From NCBI GenBank assembly GCA_016931995.1, contig JAFGDS010000069.1, positions 1 through 64,000 on the forward strand: a stretch of DNA of 64,000 bases. Reading direction: 5' to 3'. The notes beneath the pieces are model-generated. The model was not told the DNA's origin. It made no database searches and saw only the letters and a list, made by a program, of their open reading frames with translations. Source of the stretch: Pirellulales bacterium (lineage in GTDB: Bacteria; Planctomycetota; Planctomycetia; Pirellulales; Thermoguttaceae). The number at the start of each line of letters is the position of its first letter. The stretch's first letter is position 1. The translations under genes and the position numbers were made by a program. Shown here one piece after another: positions 8,481-16,146 of this stretch.

Positions 8481-8532
8481 GTGGCACGGGCTTCCAGCCC
8501 GTGAAGGAACACGGCCAAGATGGCCGTGCCAC
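8481..8532. repeat. Palindromic element, GTGGCACGGGCTTCCAGCCC type
   Basis: The outer ends GTGGCACGG and CCGTGCCAC are complementary. An inner hairpin, GGGCTTCCAGCCC, lies on the left and GGCCAAGATGGCC on the right, giving a cruciform-like layout. It is the only copy in the window and lies upstream of the feo promoter. With the element at 8326 it accounts for most of the 8292-8600 gap. Confidence 0.7.
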
Positions 8533-8609
8533 ATTGGTTGACACGACATTTCGTATAGCCCCCCGCCGGGGGCCGGTTGGCCCTTTTTGCCGACAATCTC
8601 CGGCCGCCC

Positions 8610-8638
8610 TTGATTAGGGGACCAGAAAGAGTTAGAAT
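8610..8638 (+). promoter_or_regulatory. Sigma70-type promoter of feoA-feoB
   Basis: TTGATT (8610-8615), a 17-base spacer, and TAGAAT (8633-8638): one mismatch to each consensus hexamer with ideal spacing. The predicted start point is near 8645, immediately before a Fur-box-like palindrome at 8650-8664, and 53 bases upstream of the feoA ATG. Confidence 0.75.
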
Positions 8639-8649
8639 TTCCATGGAAG

Positions 8650-8664
8650 TGAGACTGATTCTCA
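8650..8664. promoter_or_regulatory. Fur box (iron-responsive operator)
   Basis: TGAGACTGATTCTCA matches the 7-1-7 Fur consensus TGAGAATNATTCTCA at 14 of 15 positions (the central N counted as a match). It overlaps roughly +6 to +20 of the predicted feo transcript, so Fe(II)-Fur binding would block promoter clearance. Its position directly ahead of an iron-uptake operon makes the assignment strong. No fur gene is in the window. Confidence 0.82.
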
Positions 8665-8697
8665 ATTGCGGCAAGATGACGCCCTTGGATAGACGAC

Positions 8698-8943
8698 ATG
8701 GTCGGATTCGTTCCCCTGGGTAAGCTGCGCCGTGGGCAGATCGCCGAGATTCACCGCGTCCACGGGCAACCCGAGCACGTGCATCGCCTCGAGGAATTGG
8801 GTATCCGCGCGGGCACGCGGATCGAGGTCTTTCGGCCCGGCAATCCCTGCATTGTCCGCACCGCTGGCAACAAGCTCTGCCTTCGGACCGGCGATCTGGT
8901 GGACATCCTCGTCCGACCTGCCGCGGGCGACGGCGCGATCTAG
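8698..8943 (+). CDS. feoA: FeoA family ferrous iron transport protein
   Basis: 81 residues, the usual FeoA size: an SH3-like small beta-barrel. VPLGKLRRGQIAEIHRV, HRLEELGIRAGTRIEVFRPG and RTGDLVDILV follow the family pattern (short strands, with the conserved L-x-x-L-G-I-x-x-G turn). FeoA is thought to help FeoB-dependent Fe(II) uptake at the cytoplasmic face. It is the first gene after the Fur-controlled promoter. feoB follows after 144 bases that include a repeat element. Confidence 0.88.
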   Translation: MVGFVPLGKLRRGQIAEIHRVHGQPEHVHRLEELGIRAGTRIEVFRPGNPCIVRTAGNKLCLRTGDLVDILVRPAAGDGAI

Positions 8944-8980
8944 TCGATATCGAAACGTCGATCCCAGAGTCCGGTTCCTG

Positions 8981-9054
8981 TCATCCCGAGCGAAGCGAAG
9001 GATCTCGGCGACGCCGGAAAGGAACCAGGATGCTTCGCGTCGCTCAGCATGACG
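8981..9054. repeat. REP-like element within the feo operon (GAGCGAAGCGAAGGATC family, copy 3)
   Basis: TCATCCCGAGCGAAGCGAAG opens it and GCGTCGCTCAGCATGACG closes it. It lies between feoA and feoB. The ATG at 9049 belongs to this repeat, so it is not a credible feoB start. As a stem-loop between two cotranscribed genes it could affect mRNA stability or the FeoA:FeoB ratio. Confidence 0.8.
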
Positions 9055-9087
9055 ATGGCACCCGCGTCTTGGGATAGGCTTCCGTTC

Positions 9088-11343
9088 ATGGCGTCGTCCG
9101 ATCCGCATCCGCCTTTTTCGATCGCGCTGGTCGGAAACCCCAACACGGGCAAATCGACCGTGTTCACCGCATTGGTGGGCGGGCATCAGCGGGTGGGAAA
9201 CTATCCGGGCGTAACCGTCGAGCAGAAGATCGGCCGGGCGATGATCGATGGCCGGGCGTGCCTGGTGGTGGACCTGCCCGGCGTGTACAGCTTGGCCCCG
9301 CGAAGTCGGGACGAGATGATCACGGTCGATCTCCTGCTGGGTCGCCGGGCCGGCGCGACGCTCGTGGACGCCGTGCTCTGCGTGGTCGATGCAAGCAACC
9401 TGGAACGGAATCTCTATCTCGTCAGCCAGTTGCTCGAACTAGGGCTGCCCACCGTCGTGGCCCTGAACATGGTGGACGTGGCCCGGGGGCAGGGCATCCA
9501 GATCGACGTCGAGGCCCTGCGCCAGCGCCTGCCCGTGCCCGTGGTCGAGATCCAGGCCAATCGCCGTCTGGGCATCGACGCGCTTCGGCGGGCGTTGGCG
9601 CGGCTTGGGCCCGAGGGCGCGTTGGGGCGGGGAGAGATCTTTCCGGAGACGTTCCGCCGGGCGGTCGCCGAGCTTGCGCCGCGGCTGGAGGGCCGGGGCT
9701 GCTGCCGGCGCGCGCGATGTCGCGGCCGTGTCTGCTCGCAATGGATGGCCCAGCGGCTTCTTCTGGACGTGGGTGGCTACCTGGAAGGGCATTTGGCGCC
9801 CGGGGCCGACAATCCGCTGCGCGGGGAGCTGGCCGACATCCGGGCCCGGCTCGTTGCCGGGGGCTGCCCGGTGCCGAACGTGGAGACGCAGGCTCGCTAC
9901 GCCTGGGCGAAGCAGATCCTCGAAGGTATTGTGACGATGCCCGGCCGGCGCGAGCCCACCACCAGCGACCGGCTCGACCGCGTGTTGACACATCGCCTGT
10001 GGGGAACCACGATTCTGGCCGTGGTGATGTTCCTCGTGTTCCAGGCCGTCTTCGTCTGGGCCGTGCCGGCGATGGAGCTGATCGAGAAGGGCTTCTCGGC
10101 GCTCGGCGGCGCCGTTTCGGCGGGCCTGGCCGGCACGTCGTTGGCCGGCGGCGCCATTGAAAGCCTGCTGGTCGACGGGGTGATCGGCGGCACGGGCAGC
10201 GTGTTTCAGTTTCTGCCGCAAATTCTGATCCTCTTCTTCTTCATCGCCCTGTTGGAAGACTGCGGCTACCTGGCCCGCGCGGCCTACCTCATGGACCGCC
10301 TCATGGCCCGCGTGGGTTTAAGCGGCACGGCGTTCATCCCGCTCTTGTCGTCGTTCGCCTGCGCGGTGCCGGCGATCATGGCGACGCGGGTAATCGCCAA
10401 CGAGCGGGACCGTCTCACGACGATCCTCGTGGCGCCGCTTTTGACGTGCTCCGCCCGGCTGCCCATCTACGCCTTGCTCATCGCGGCGTTCATTCCGCCG
10501 GAGGCGCGCGTGGCGGGCGTGGGCGTGCAGGGACTCACGTTGGTGGGGCTCTATCTGTTGGGAATCGTCATGGCCGTGTTGGCCGCCTTCGTGCTGAAGC
10601 GAACCGTCCTGCGGGGCGCGTCCGCGCCGTTCTTCATGGAGCTGCCCGCCTACCACTGGCCGACGCCCCGCGTGGTCGCCTTCCGCGTGTTCGAGCGGGG
10701 TTGGGTTTTCATCAGGGCGGCGGGCACGATCATCCTGTTGGTGTCGATCGCGATTTGGGCGGCGCTCTACTTTCCACACAATGCCGAGGTGGTCGAGGCG
10801 CCCTTTGCCCCCCGCCGGGCCGCCCTGGCCGACGCGTTGGCGGCCGTTGCGCCGGGCGATCCCGCGCAAGCGTCGCTCGAGCAAGGAATGGCCGAGTTGA
10901 ACGCCGAGATCCAAAGCGCCTACCAACGGCAGAGCATCCTGGGACGAATGGGTCGGGCGATCGAGCCGGTGGTCCGGCCGCTGGGCTGGGACTGGCGGAT
11001 CGGCTGCGCCGTGCTGGCGTCGTTTCCCGCCCGCGAGGCCGTGGTCGCCTCGCTGGGCGTCACGTTCCATTTGGGACCCGACGTGGAAGACCCGCTTCCG
11101 CTGGGCGAGCGGCTCCGCGCGGCCACGTGGGAGGGCGCGGACCGGCCGCTGTTCACGTTGCCGGTGGCGCTATCCGTTCTCGTCTTCTTCGCGTTGTGCA
11201 TCCAGTGCGCCGCGACGCTGGCCGTGATTGCCCGCGAGACGCGCGGTTGGCGTTGGCCCGCCTTCACCCTGGCCTACATGACCGCGTTGGCCTACCTCGG
11301 CGCGCTGATCACGTACCAGGTGGGGACGTGGTGGATGGGCTAG
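9088..11343 (+). CDS. feoB: Ferrous iron transport protein B
   Basis: 751 residues. An N-terminal G domain has the P-loop GNPNTGKST (16-24), G2/G3 region VDLPGVYSL and G4 NMVD. A helical linker is followed by two Gate domains with about ten membrane helices, including [14 protein letters not shown] and [13 protein letters not shown]. It imports Fe(II) across the inner membrane. The chosen start is ATG 9088, because ATG 9049 lies in a repeat. Odd feature: residues 205-216 read [13 protein letters not shown]-like, a Cys/Arg-rich patch that looks unlike the linker of other FeoB proteins; the neighbouring frame reads Leu/Ala-rich there (see findings). The stop shares a CTAG tetramer with the convergent trpB2 gene. 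Confidence 0.93.
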   Translation: MASSDPHPPFSIALVGNPNTGKSTVFTALVGGHQRVGNYPGVTVEQKIGRAMIDGRACLVVDLPGVYSLAPRSRDEMITVDLLLGRRAGATLVDAVLCVVDASNLERNLYLVSQLLELGLPTVVALNMVDVARGQGIQIDVEALRQRLPVPVVEIQANRRLGIDALRRALARLGPEGALGRGEIFPETFRRAVAELAPRLEGRGCCRRARCRGRVCSQWMAQRLLLDVGGYLEGHLAPGADNPLRGELADIRARLVAGGCPVPNVETQARYAWAKQILEGIVTMPGRREPTTSDRLDRVLTHRLWGTTILAVVMFLVFQAVFVWAVPAMELIEKGFSALGGAVSAGLAGTSLAGGAIESLLVDGVIGGTGSVFQFLPQILILFFFIALLEDCGYLARAAYLMDRLMARVGLSGTAFIPLLSSFACAVPAIMATRVIANERDRLTTILVAPLLTCSARLPIYALLIAAFIPPEARVAGVGVQGLTLVGLYLLGIVMAVLAAFVLKRTVLRGASAPFFMELPAYHWPTPRVVAFRVFERGWVFIRAAGTIILLVSIAIWAALYFPHNAEVVEAPFAPRRAALADALAAVAPGDPAQASLEQGMAELNAEIQSAYQRQSILGRMGRAIEPVVRPLGWDWRIGCAVLASFPAREAVVASLGVTFHLGPDVEDPLPLGERLRAATWEGADRPLFTLPVALSVLVFFALCIQCAATLAVIARETRGWRWPAFTLAYMTALAYLGALITYQVGTWWMG

Positions 11344-12695
11344 TCGATCTCGGGCAGCTCGGCCAGGGCGGATTCGATTTTCTCTTGCGGGTAGGCGTAG
11401 TCCTCCAGCTCGCCGCTGAAGAAGCGGTCGTACGAGCCGAGGTCGCAAAGACCGTGACCGCTGAAGTTGAACACGATGCACTCCTGGCGGTTCTCCTCGC
11501 GGCAGCGGATGGCCTCGACGATGGCCCCGCGGATGGCGTGCGAGGTCTCGGGGGCGGGAATGATGCCCTCGGTCTTGGCGAAGATCTGCGCGGCCTCGAA
11601 GCACTCGATCTGATGGAAGCTGGCCGCCTCGATCAGGCCAAGCTTCGCGCCCAAGCTGACCATGGGGGCCATGCCGTGGTAGCGCAGACCCCCGGCGTGG
11701 ATGCCCGGCGGAACGAAACTGTGGCCCAGCGTGAACATCTTCACCAGGGGCGTCAATTTTGTGGTGTCGCCGAAGTCGTAGCGATACTGCCCGCGGCTCA
11801 TCGAGGGGCACGAGCAGGGCTCGCAGGCCACGAATCGGATCGGCTTGCCGGCGATCTTGTGCCGGAGGAACGGAAACGCCAGCCCGGCGAAGTTGCTGCC
11901 GCCGCCGACGCAGCCGATCACGACGTCGGGTGAGTCGCCGGCCAACTCGAATTGCTTTTCGGCCTCCAATCCAATGACGCTTTGGTGCAACATGACGTGG
12001 TTGAGCACGCTGCCGAGCGTGTACCGCGTGCCCTCGTGCGTGACCGCCGCCTCGACCGCCTCGCTGATGGCCATGCCGAGGCTCCCCGGGCTGTCGGGAT
12101 CCAAGGCGAGCAATTGCCGTCCGGCCTCGGTCTCCGTCGAGGGGCTGGCCGTGACCTCGCTGCCCCAAAGGCGCATCATCGAGCGGCGGTACGGCTTCTG
12201 TTGGTAGCTCACCTTGACCATGAAGACCTTGCACTCCATGTCAAACAGCGCGCACGCAAACGCAAGCGCGCTGCCCCACTGCCCCGCGCCTGTCTCCGTC
12301 GTAAGCCGGTTGATCCCCTCGATCTTATTGAAGTAGGCCTGCGGGACGGCCGTGTTGGGCTTATGGCTGCCCGGCGGGCTGTGGCTCTCGTCCTTGAAGT
12401 AGATTCTCGCTGGGGTTTTTAGCGCCTGCTCCAGTCCGGTCGCCCGCACCAGCGGCGAGGGACGCCAAATGGCATAGGCGTTCTGCACGGCCTGGGGGAT
12501 CTCGATCCAACGCTCCTGGCTGACCTCCTGGGCGATAAGCCGCTTGGCGAAGATCGGTTCCAGATCGGCAGGGCCGATCGGCTGCTTCGTACCGGGGTGC
12601 AAGGGTGGTGGCACCGGCTCCGGCAGGTCGGCTTGCAGGTTATACCAGGCGGTGGGTCGTTCGCTTTGGGACAACAGGATGCGCTTGGAGTTCAT
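11340..12695 (-). CDS. trpB: Tryptophan synthase beta-like PLP enzyme (TrpB2 type)
   Basis: 451 residues, longer than classical TrpB (about 400) and fitting the TrpB2 subgroup, with its N-terminal extension ([16 protein letters not shown]). GSHKPNTA carries the PLP lysine at 112. [11 protein letters not shown] is the phosphate-binding loop and RPSPLVRA precedes the active site. TrpB2 joins indole and serine to make tryptophan; its physiological role is debated because it often lacks a TrpA partner, and none is seen here. The start is ATG 12695, with GAGAGGAC upstream; the in-frame ATG at 12713 is less well placed. The gene stands alone and its stop overlaps that of feoB. Confidence 0.88.
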   Translation of the reverse strand: MNSKRILLSQSERPTAWYNLQADLPEPVPPPLHPGTKQPIGPADLEPIFAKRLIAQEVSQERWIEIPQAVQNAYAIWRPSPLVRATGLEQALKTPARIYFKDESHSPPGSHKPNTAVPQAYFNKIEGINRLTTETGAGQWGSALAFACALFDMECKVFMVKVSYQQKPYRRSMMRLWGSEVTASPSTETEAGRQLLALDPDSPGSLGMAISEAVEAAVTHEGTRYTLGSVLNHVMLHQSVIGLEAEKQFELAGDSPDVVIGCVGGGSNFAGLAFPFLRHKIAGKPIRFVACEPCSCPSMSRGQYRYDFGDTTKLTPLVKMFTLGHSFVPPGIHAGGLRYHGMAPMVSLGAKLGLIEAASFHQIECFEAAQIFAKTEGIIPAPETSHAIRGAIVEAIRCREENRQECIVFNFSGHGLCDLGSYDRFFSGELEDYAYPQEKIESALAELPEID

Positions 12696-12898
12696 CAAAA
12701 CAAGTCCTCTCACACGTGGGATGAGACGTACCGTGGCGGGTCGCGGCCCCTTGGGCCGTAGACCTTTTAGCGTAATCGCCGCCCGCGGCCCTGTCGACCC
12801 GACGGATCGCTTCGTCTCGGGGGGATGGCCTCGACCATTCGGGTTGTAGCGATTATTCCACCCCGATGCACGCCCCGCGGCGAAAGGCTATCCTAAAG

Positions 12899-12923
12899 GT
12901 AGGTCAGGCACAGCCTGACCTAC
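12899..12923. repeat. Hairpin GTAGGTCAGGC-ACA-GCCTGACCTAC
   Basis: A perfect 11-base stem with a 3-base loop, located between the divergent trpB2 and M28 genes. Relatives: the arms at 45671-45683 and 45838-45850, and a short form at 55105-55121. It is likely a dispersed palindrome family rather than an operator for these genes. Confidence 0.75.
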
Positions 12924-12978
12924 ACGGCTCGTCCCATCCTTCGTCTCTTCGATTTCCAAGACCGTTGTTGCACCGCTG

Positions 12979-14544
12979 ATGGGCCACTTCGTTCCACGGT
13001 ATCGAACCCGCGTGACGGGACTTTCTCTAGCCGTCCTTCTCGCGGGGCTGGTCGCGGCGACGGCCGCGGCCAAGGAGGACTCCGCGCTGGCGGCGGCGCT
13101 CGAGTCGATCCGCGCCGATCAGCTCAAGCAGCATGTCGATTATCTGGCCGACGACGCTCTCGAGGGCCGCAAACCCGGCACGCCCGGCGGACGGCAAGCC
13201 GGCGACTATCTGGCCAAACGGTTCGAGGAATTGCGTCTGGAGCCGGCGGGCGACGACGGGTCCTACTTCCAGGCGTTTCACCACGGCTACCGCAACGTGC
13301 TGGGCCTGGTGCGGGGCGCCGATCCGGGGCTGGCCGTCGAGACGGTCGTCGTCGGGGCTCACTACGACCACGTTGGTTTTGGCACGTGGCGCAACAGCCG
13401 CGCCCCAGGCGGGGGTATCCACAACGGCGCCGACGACAACGCCAGCGGCACGTCCGGACTGATCGAGCTGGCCGAAGCGCTGGCCGGAATGCCCAAGCCG
13501 CCGCGGCGATCCATCCTTCTGGCCGCTTGGGACGGGGAAGAGGAAGGGATGCTCGGCTCGCAACACTGGATCGACCACCCCACCGTCTCGCGTAACAGAA
13601 TCGTGCTCGTTCTGAACATGGACATGATCGGCCGGCTCCGGGAGAACCGCCTCCACGTGTTGGGCACCCGAAGCGGCTCGGGACTGCGGCGTCTTGTGAC
13701 CCAATGCAACCATCCCGGCTTCGACTGCACGTTCGTCTGGACCACCACGCCCAGCGCCGACCACTGGCCGTTTTTCGACGCGGGGATCCCGTTCCTCATG
13801 CTGCACACCGGGCTGCACGACGACTACCACACGCCCCGGGACGACGCCGATCGGATCGACCACGAAGGGATGCGGCGCGTGGTCCGGCTGGCCTTGCGGC
13901 TGGCGTACGACGTAGCCCAATCCGACCGGCGGTTCGCCTACCGCGACGCCGCGCGCCACGAGACGGACGACCAACGCGGTCGGCTTGCCGTGGAAACGCC
14001 GTCGCTGGCGACGCGATTGGGCGTGCAATGGCAAGAGTCGCCGGCGGCCGCCGAGGGCGTGCGATTGACGGGCGTTGTGGAGGGCTCGGCCGCCCAGCGG
14101 GCGGCGCTGCGGCCCGGCGACCGCATCGTCCGGCTCGGCCGGCAGGAGATCCACTCCGGCGACGATCTGCGCGGCGCCGTGGTGACGGCCCCACGGGAAG
14201 TTGAACTGCTCGTCTATCGTCCCGGCGAAGACGCCGTGAAACGCCTGGCCGCCGAGTTGGACGGCCAGCCGCTGCGGCTGGGCATTACCTGGCGGATCGA
14301 CGCCGCCGAGCCGGGCAGCGTCATCCTTACCCACGTCGTTTCCGGCTCGCCCGCCGCCCGTGCGGGCTTGGCGCCTGGCGACCGAATCTATCAAGTGGCC
14401 GGGCGCGACTTCGCCGACGACGCCGAGTTTGCCAAGAGGGTGGCCTCGCTTCCCGGCCCGCTCGAACTCCTCGTGGAACGCGGCGGCCGGCTGCGCACCG
14501 TCGTGGTCCGTTTGGAAAGCCCTCCCGCCAAGCAAGCCGCCTGA
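12979..14544 (+). CDS. Secreted M28 family zinc aminopeptidase with two PDZ domains
   Basis: 521 residues. The signal peptide ends near residue 31 (core SLAVLLAGLVAATAAA). The M28 domain shows the two-zinc set: GAHYDHVG (His), NGADDNASGTSG (bridging Asp), DGEEEGMLGS (catalytic Glu and zinc Glu), NMDMIGR (Asp), and a late His in HDDYHTPRDD. Two PDZ-like modules follow (around 350-430 and 435-515), with GSAAQRAALRPGDRIVRLG and GSPAARAGLAPGDRIYQVAG. It should cleave N-terminal residues from peptides in the periplasm or outside; the PDZ pair may hold substrate C-termini. It stands alone, transcribed toward a small secreted protein with a palindrome between. Confidence 0.87.
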   Translation: MGHFVPRYRTRVTGLSLAVLLAGLVAATAAAKEDSALAAALESIRADQLKQHVDYLADDALEGRKPGTPGGRQAGDYLAKRFEELRLEPAGDDGSYFQAFHHGYRNVLGLVRGADPGLAVETVVVGAHYDHVGFGTWRNSRAPGGGIHNGADDNASGTSGLIELAEALAGMPKPPRRSILLAAWDGEEEGMLGSQHWIDHPTVSRNRIVLVLNMDMIGRLRENRLHVLGTRSGSGLRRLVTQCNHPGFDCTFVWTTTPSADHWPFFDAGIPFLMLHTGLHDDYHTPRDDADRIDHEGMRRVVRLALRLAYDVAQSDRRFAYRDAARHETDDQRGRLAVETPSLATRLGVQWQESPAAAEGVRLTGVVEGSAAQRAALRPGDRIVRLGRQEIHSGDDLRGAVVTAPREVELLVYRPGEDAVKRLAAELDGQPLRLGITWRIDAAEPGSVILTHVVSGSPAARAGLAPGDRIYQVAGRDFADDAEFAKRVASLPGPLELLVERGGRLRTVVVRLESPPAKQAA

Positions 14545-14568
14545 GCCGCCGCGGGCCACTGGCGTCGT

Positions 14569-14632
14569 GTGCCACTGGCTTTGCCAGTGCCGTGCCACAC
14601 GGGAATTCGCGCACTGGCAAAGCCAGTGGCAC
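14569..14632. repeat. REP-like inverted pair, CACTGGCTTTGCCAGTG family (copy 1)
   Basis: A 22-base arm (GTGCCACTGGC...GCCAGTGC) at 14569-14590 is perfectly complementary to 14611-14632. Each arm is also a hairpin. It exactly fills the convergent gap, ending one base before the stop codon of the minus-strand gene. It is a likely bidirectional terminator. Confidence 0.88.
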
Positions 14633-15247
14633 TCAGTGTTTCGGCTTCGGATTCGAGGCTTCTTCGTGCCGGGTTCGCAGGGCGGCCAGTAGGGCGTCGA
14701 GCGTGTAGATCCGACCGGTTGGCTTGTTGAATGCCTTCCCGCCCGGCGCGTGCGCGACTTGCTTGCCGAGGTTTTTGCCCCCGCGGCTGGCGGTCATGTA
14801 CTCGATCATCTTGTAGCCGTCCGGACCGCGGATGAGGGCAAGGACGGTCTTCCGTCCATCGGGCAACTGGCTCAGGCGGTCCACGCGGTCGAACGCCAGC
14901 GGATACGGGGCGATCTGGGCGGCGAACTTCCGCCCGGCCGGCGCGCGGAACTGCCTGACCAGGAAGCTCTTGTCGGCCGGCACGCGCCCGACGATGTCCT
15001 TCCAGTCGGGCGGGAGCCATCCCGCGGCGCGCAGCAACGCGCCCAGCGGCTCGACGTCGCTTCGGGCAAGGATGTCGGTGGAGTTGACGTCGGGCAGGGT
15101 ATCGAAATGCCGTTTGACGGTCTCTTCAATCGTCGAGAACGGCGGCAATCCCACCGGTGCGACCGGCATCGAGGCCGCTTGGACGATTGGGTTCACCGCG
15201 GCCACCCCCACCCAGAACGCGATTGTACGTATGATTCGCGGTAGCAC
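14633..15247 (-). CDS. Secreted hypothetical protein
   Basis: 204 residues from a GTG start with a strong AGGAGGTG seven bases upstream. The signal peptide covers about residues 1-25 (TIAFWVGVAAVNPIVQAA). The mature part has no recognised motif. It contains a KRHFDTLPDVNSTDIL segment resembling a short helical dockerin-like stretch, then RKFAAQIAPYPLAFDRVDRL and a basic end (NPKPKH). Charged and soluble, it is probably periplasmic. It is not obviously cotranscribed with any neighbour. Confidence 0.65.
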   Translation of the reverse strand: MLPRIIRTIAFWVGVAAVNPIVQAASMPVAPVGLPPFSTIEETVKRHFDTLPDVNSTDILARSDVEPLGALLRAAGWLPPDWKDIVGRVPADKSFLVRQFRAPAGRKFAAQIAPYPLAFDRVDRLSQLPDGRKTVLALIRGPDGYKMIEYMTASRGGKNLGKQVAHAPGGKAFNKPTGRIYTLDALLAALRTRHEEASNPKPKH

Positions 15248-15331
15248 AACGCACCTCCTCTTCCAGGCCCTATTGCCGGGCCCAGTCCGAAGGATTCGCG
15301 GAAGGTTTCCTTCCCGCCAAACGGATCGGCG

Positions 15332-15353
15332 GGCCGATACGTGTTTATCGGCC
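15332..15353. repeat. Perfect stem-loop GGCCGATA-CGTGTT-TATCGGCC
   Basis: An 8-base perfect stem lies about 90 bases upstream of the minus-strand secreted gene (start 15247), inside its probable leader. The rest of the 510-base divergent gap (15248-15757) shows no gene. It could be an operator or part of a structured leader. Confidence 0.5.
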
Positions 15354-15757
15354 TTCCTCTCAACTGTAGGCCATGGAGCCGGCGGCGCGGACCGGTTCCG
15401 CGGCGATCCACGCTTCGGTGTGGTCCACCGCAGGCTCCCAATTCACGGAAACACCGCGAATTGCCAAAACAGGCAACTATTTGCAGGTCACGCATGGTAC
15501 CTATTTTACACATTAGCCCCAATTAAACACATCGCGAGAAAGGCGTGTTGCCCAGGAGCGGAATGTGTCATAAGATGACGGCGTCGGCTGCCTATTTTCA
15601 TGCCCCGGCGGATCGGGGATGGCAAACCTAGCGGAGCGTCTTTGGCGTCGGGGTGTGAACAACCTGTATCGCCGCTTTTCTGGATGACGTGCACAGCCAC
15701 GGAAGGTTTTGGGACAGGCGTGAAACGGATGGCCATTTGGTAATGGAGGTGCCGCCG

Positions 15758-16006
15758 ATGTCCAATCCCACCTTCTTTGTGCAGGAGTGCCCGACGTGTG
15801 GCCGGCGCCTGCACATCCGCGTTGAATACCTGGGCAAAAGGGTGGTGTGTCCGCACTGCCACGGCAAGCTCGAGGCGCGCGACCCGGCCGCGGGCGACGG
15901 CCGCTGCGCCAGCCCCTCGCAGAGGCTTTTGAAACGAGCGGACGATCTGCTGGACGTGGCGTCGCTGCGCCACGGGGAGTCGTCGCGCGTGTCGCACCCG
16001 CGCTAA
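15758..16006 (+). CDS. Small zinc-ribbon protein
   Basis: 82 residues from the ATG at 15758, which has GGAGGT nine bases upstream. CPTCGRRLHIRVEYLGKRVVCPHC gives two CxxC knuckles separated by 18 residues, a zinc ribbon that would occupy residues 10-35. The rest is charged and helical (RLLKRADDLLDVASLR). Zinc ribbons of this MJ0042/FYDLN-like type are common in planctomycete regulatory or adaptor proteins. No DNA-binding domain or catalytic site is visible. An upstream in-frame ATG at 15689 is less likely given the ribosome binding site. Confidence 0.7.
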   Translation: MSNPTFFVQECPTCGRRLHIRVEYLGKRVVCPHCHGKLEARDPAAGDGRCASPSQRLLKRADDLLDVASLRHGESSRVSHPR

Positions 16007-16021
16007 GGCGCATTGGGCGCC

Positions 16022-16130
16022 GCTGCGGGCTTGTCCAGCATGGCGGTGTGTGCCACTGGCGGTGTGTGCCACTGGCTCCGCCAGTGCCGTGCGATGCCGC
16101 GATTCGCGCACTGGCAAAGCCAGTGGCACT
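16022..16130. repeat. Chimeric REP-like element, two families joined
   Basis: Bases 16067-16088 and 16109-16130 are the 22-base inverted pair of the CACTGGC...GCCAGTG family, with 2-3 mismatches. Directly before them, 16022-16040 (GCTGCGGGCTTGTCCAGCA) is a decayed arm of the CTGCTGGCTTGTCCAGCAG family. A 16-base duplication, GTGTGTGCCACTGGC-like, sits at the junction. It fills the convergent gap between the zinc-ribbon gene and the next. Confidence 0.78.
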
Positions 16131-16146
16131 CAAACGCTCGCGAGCA

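Noticed and set aside
8481-8532. Riboswitch upstream of feoA
   Set aside because: The palindrome lies before the promoter, so it would not be in the feo transcript; the Fur box explains regulation.
9049-9087. ATG at 9049 as the feoB start
   Set aside because: It lies inside a REP-like element. The product would gain 13 unconserved residues; ATG 9088 leads directly into the G domain.
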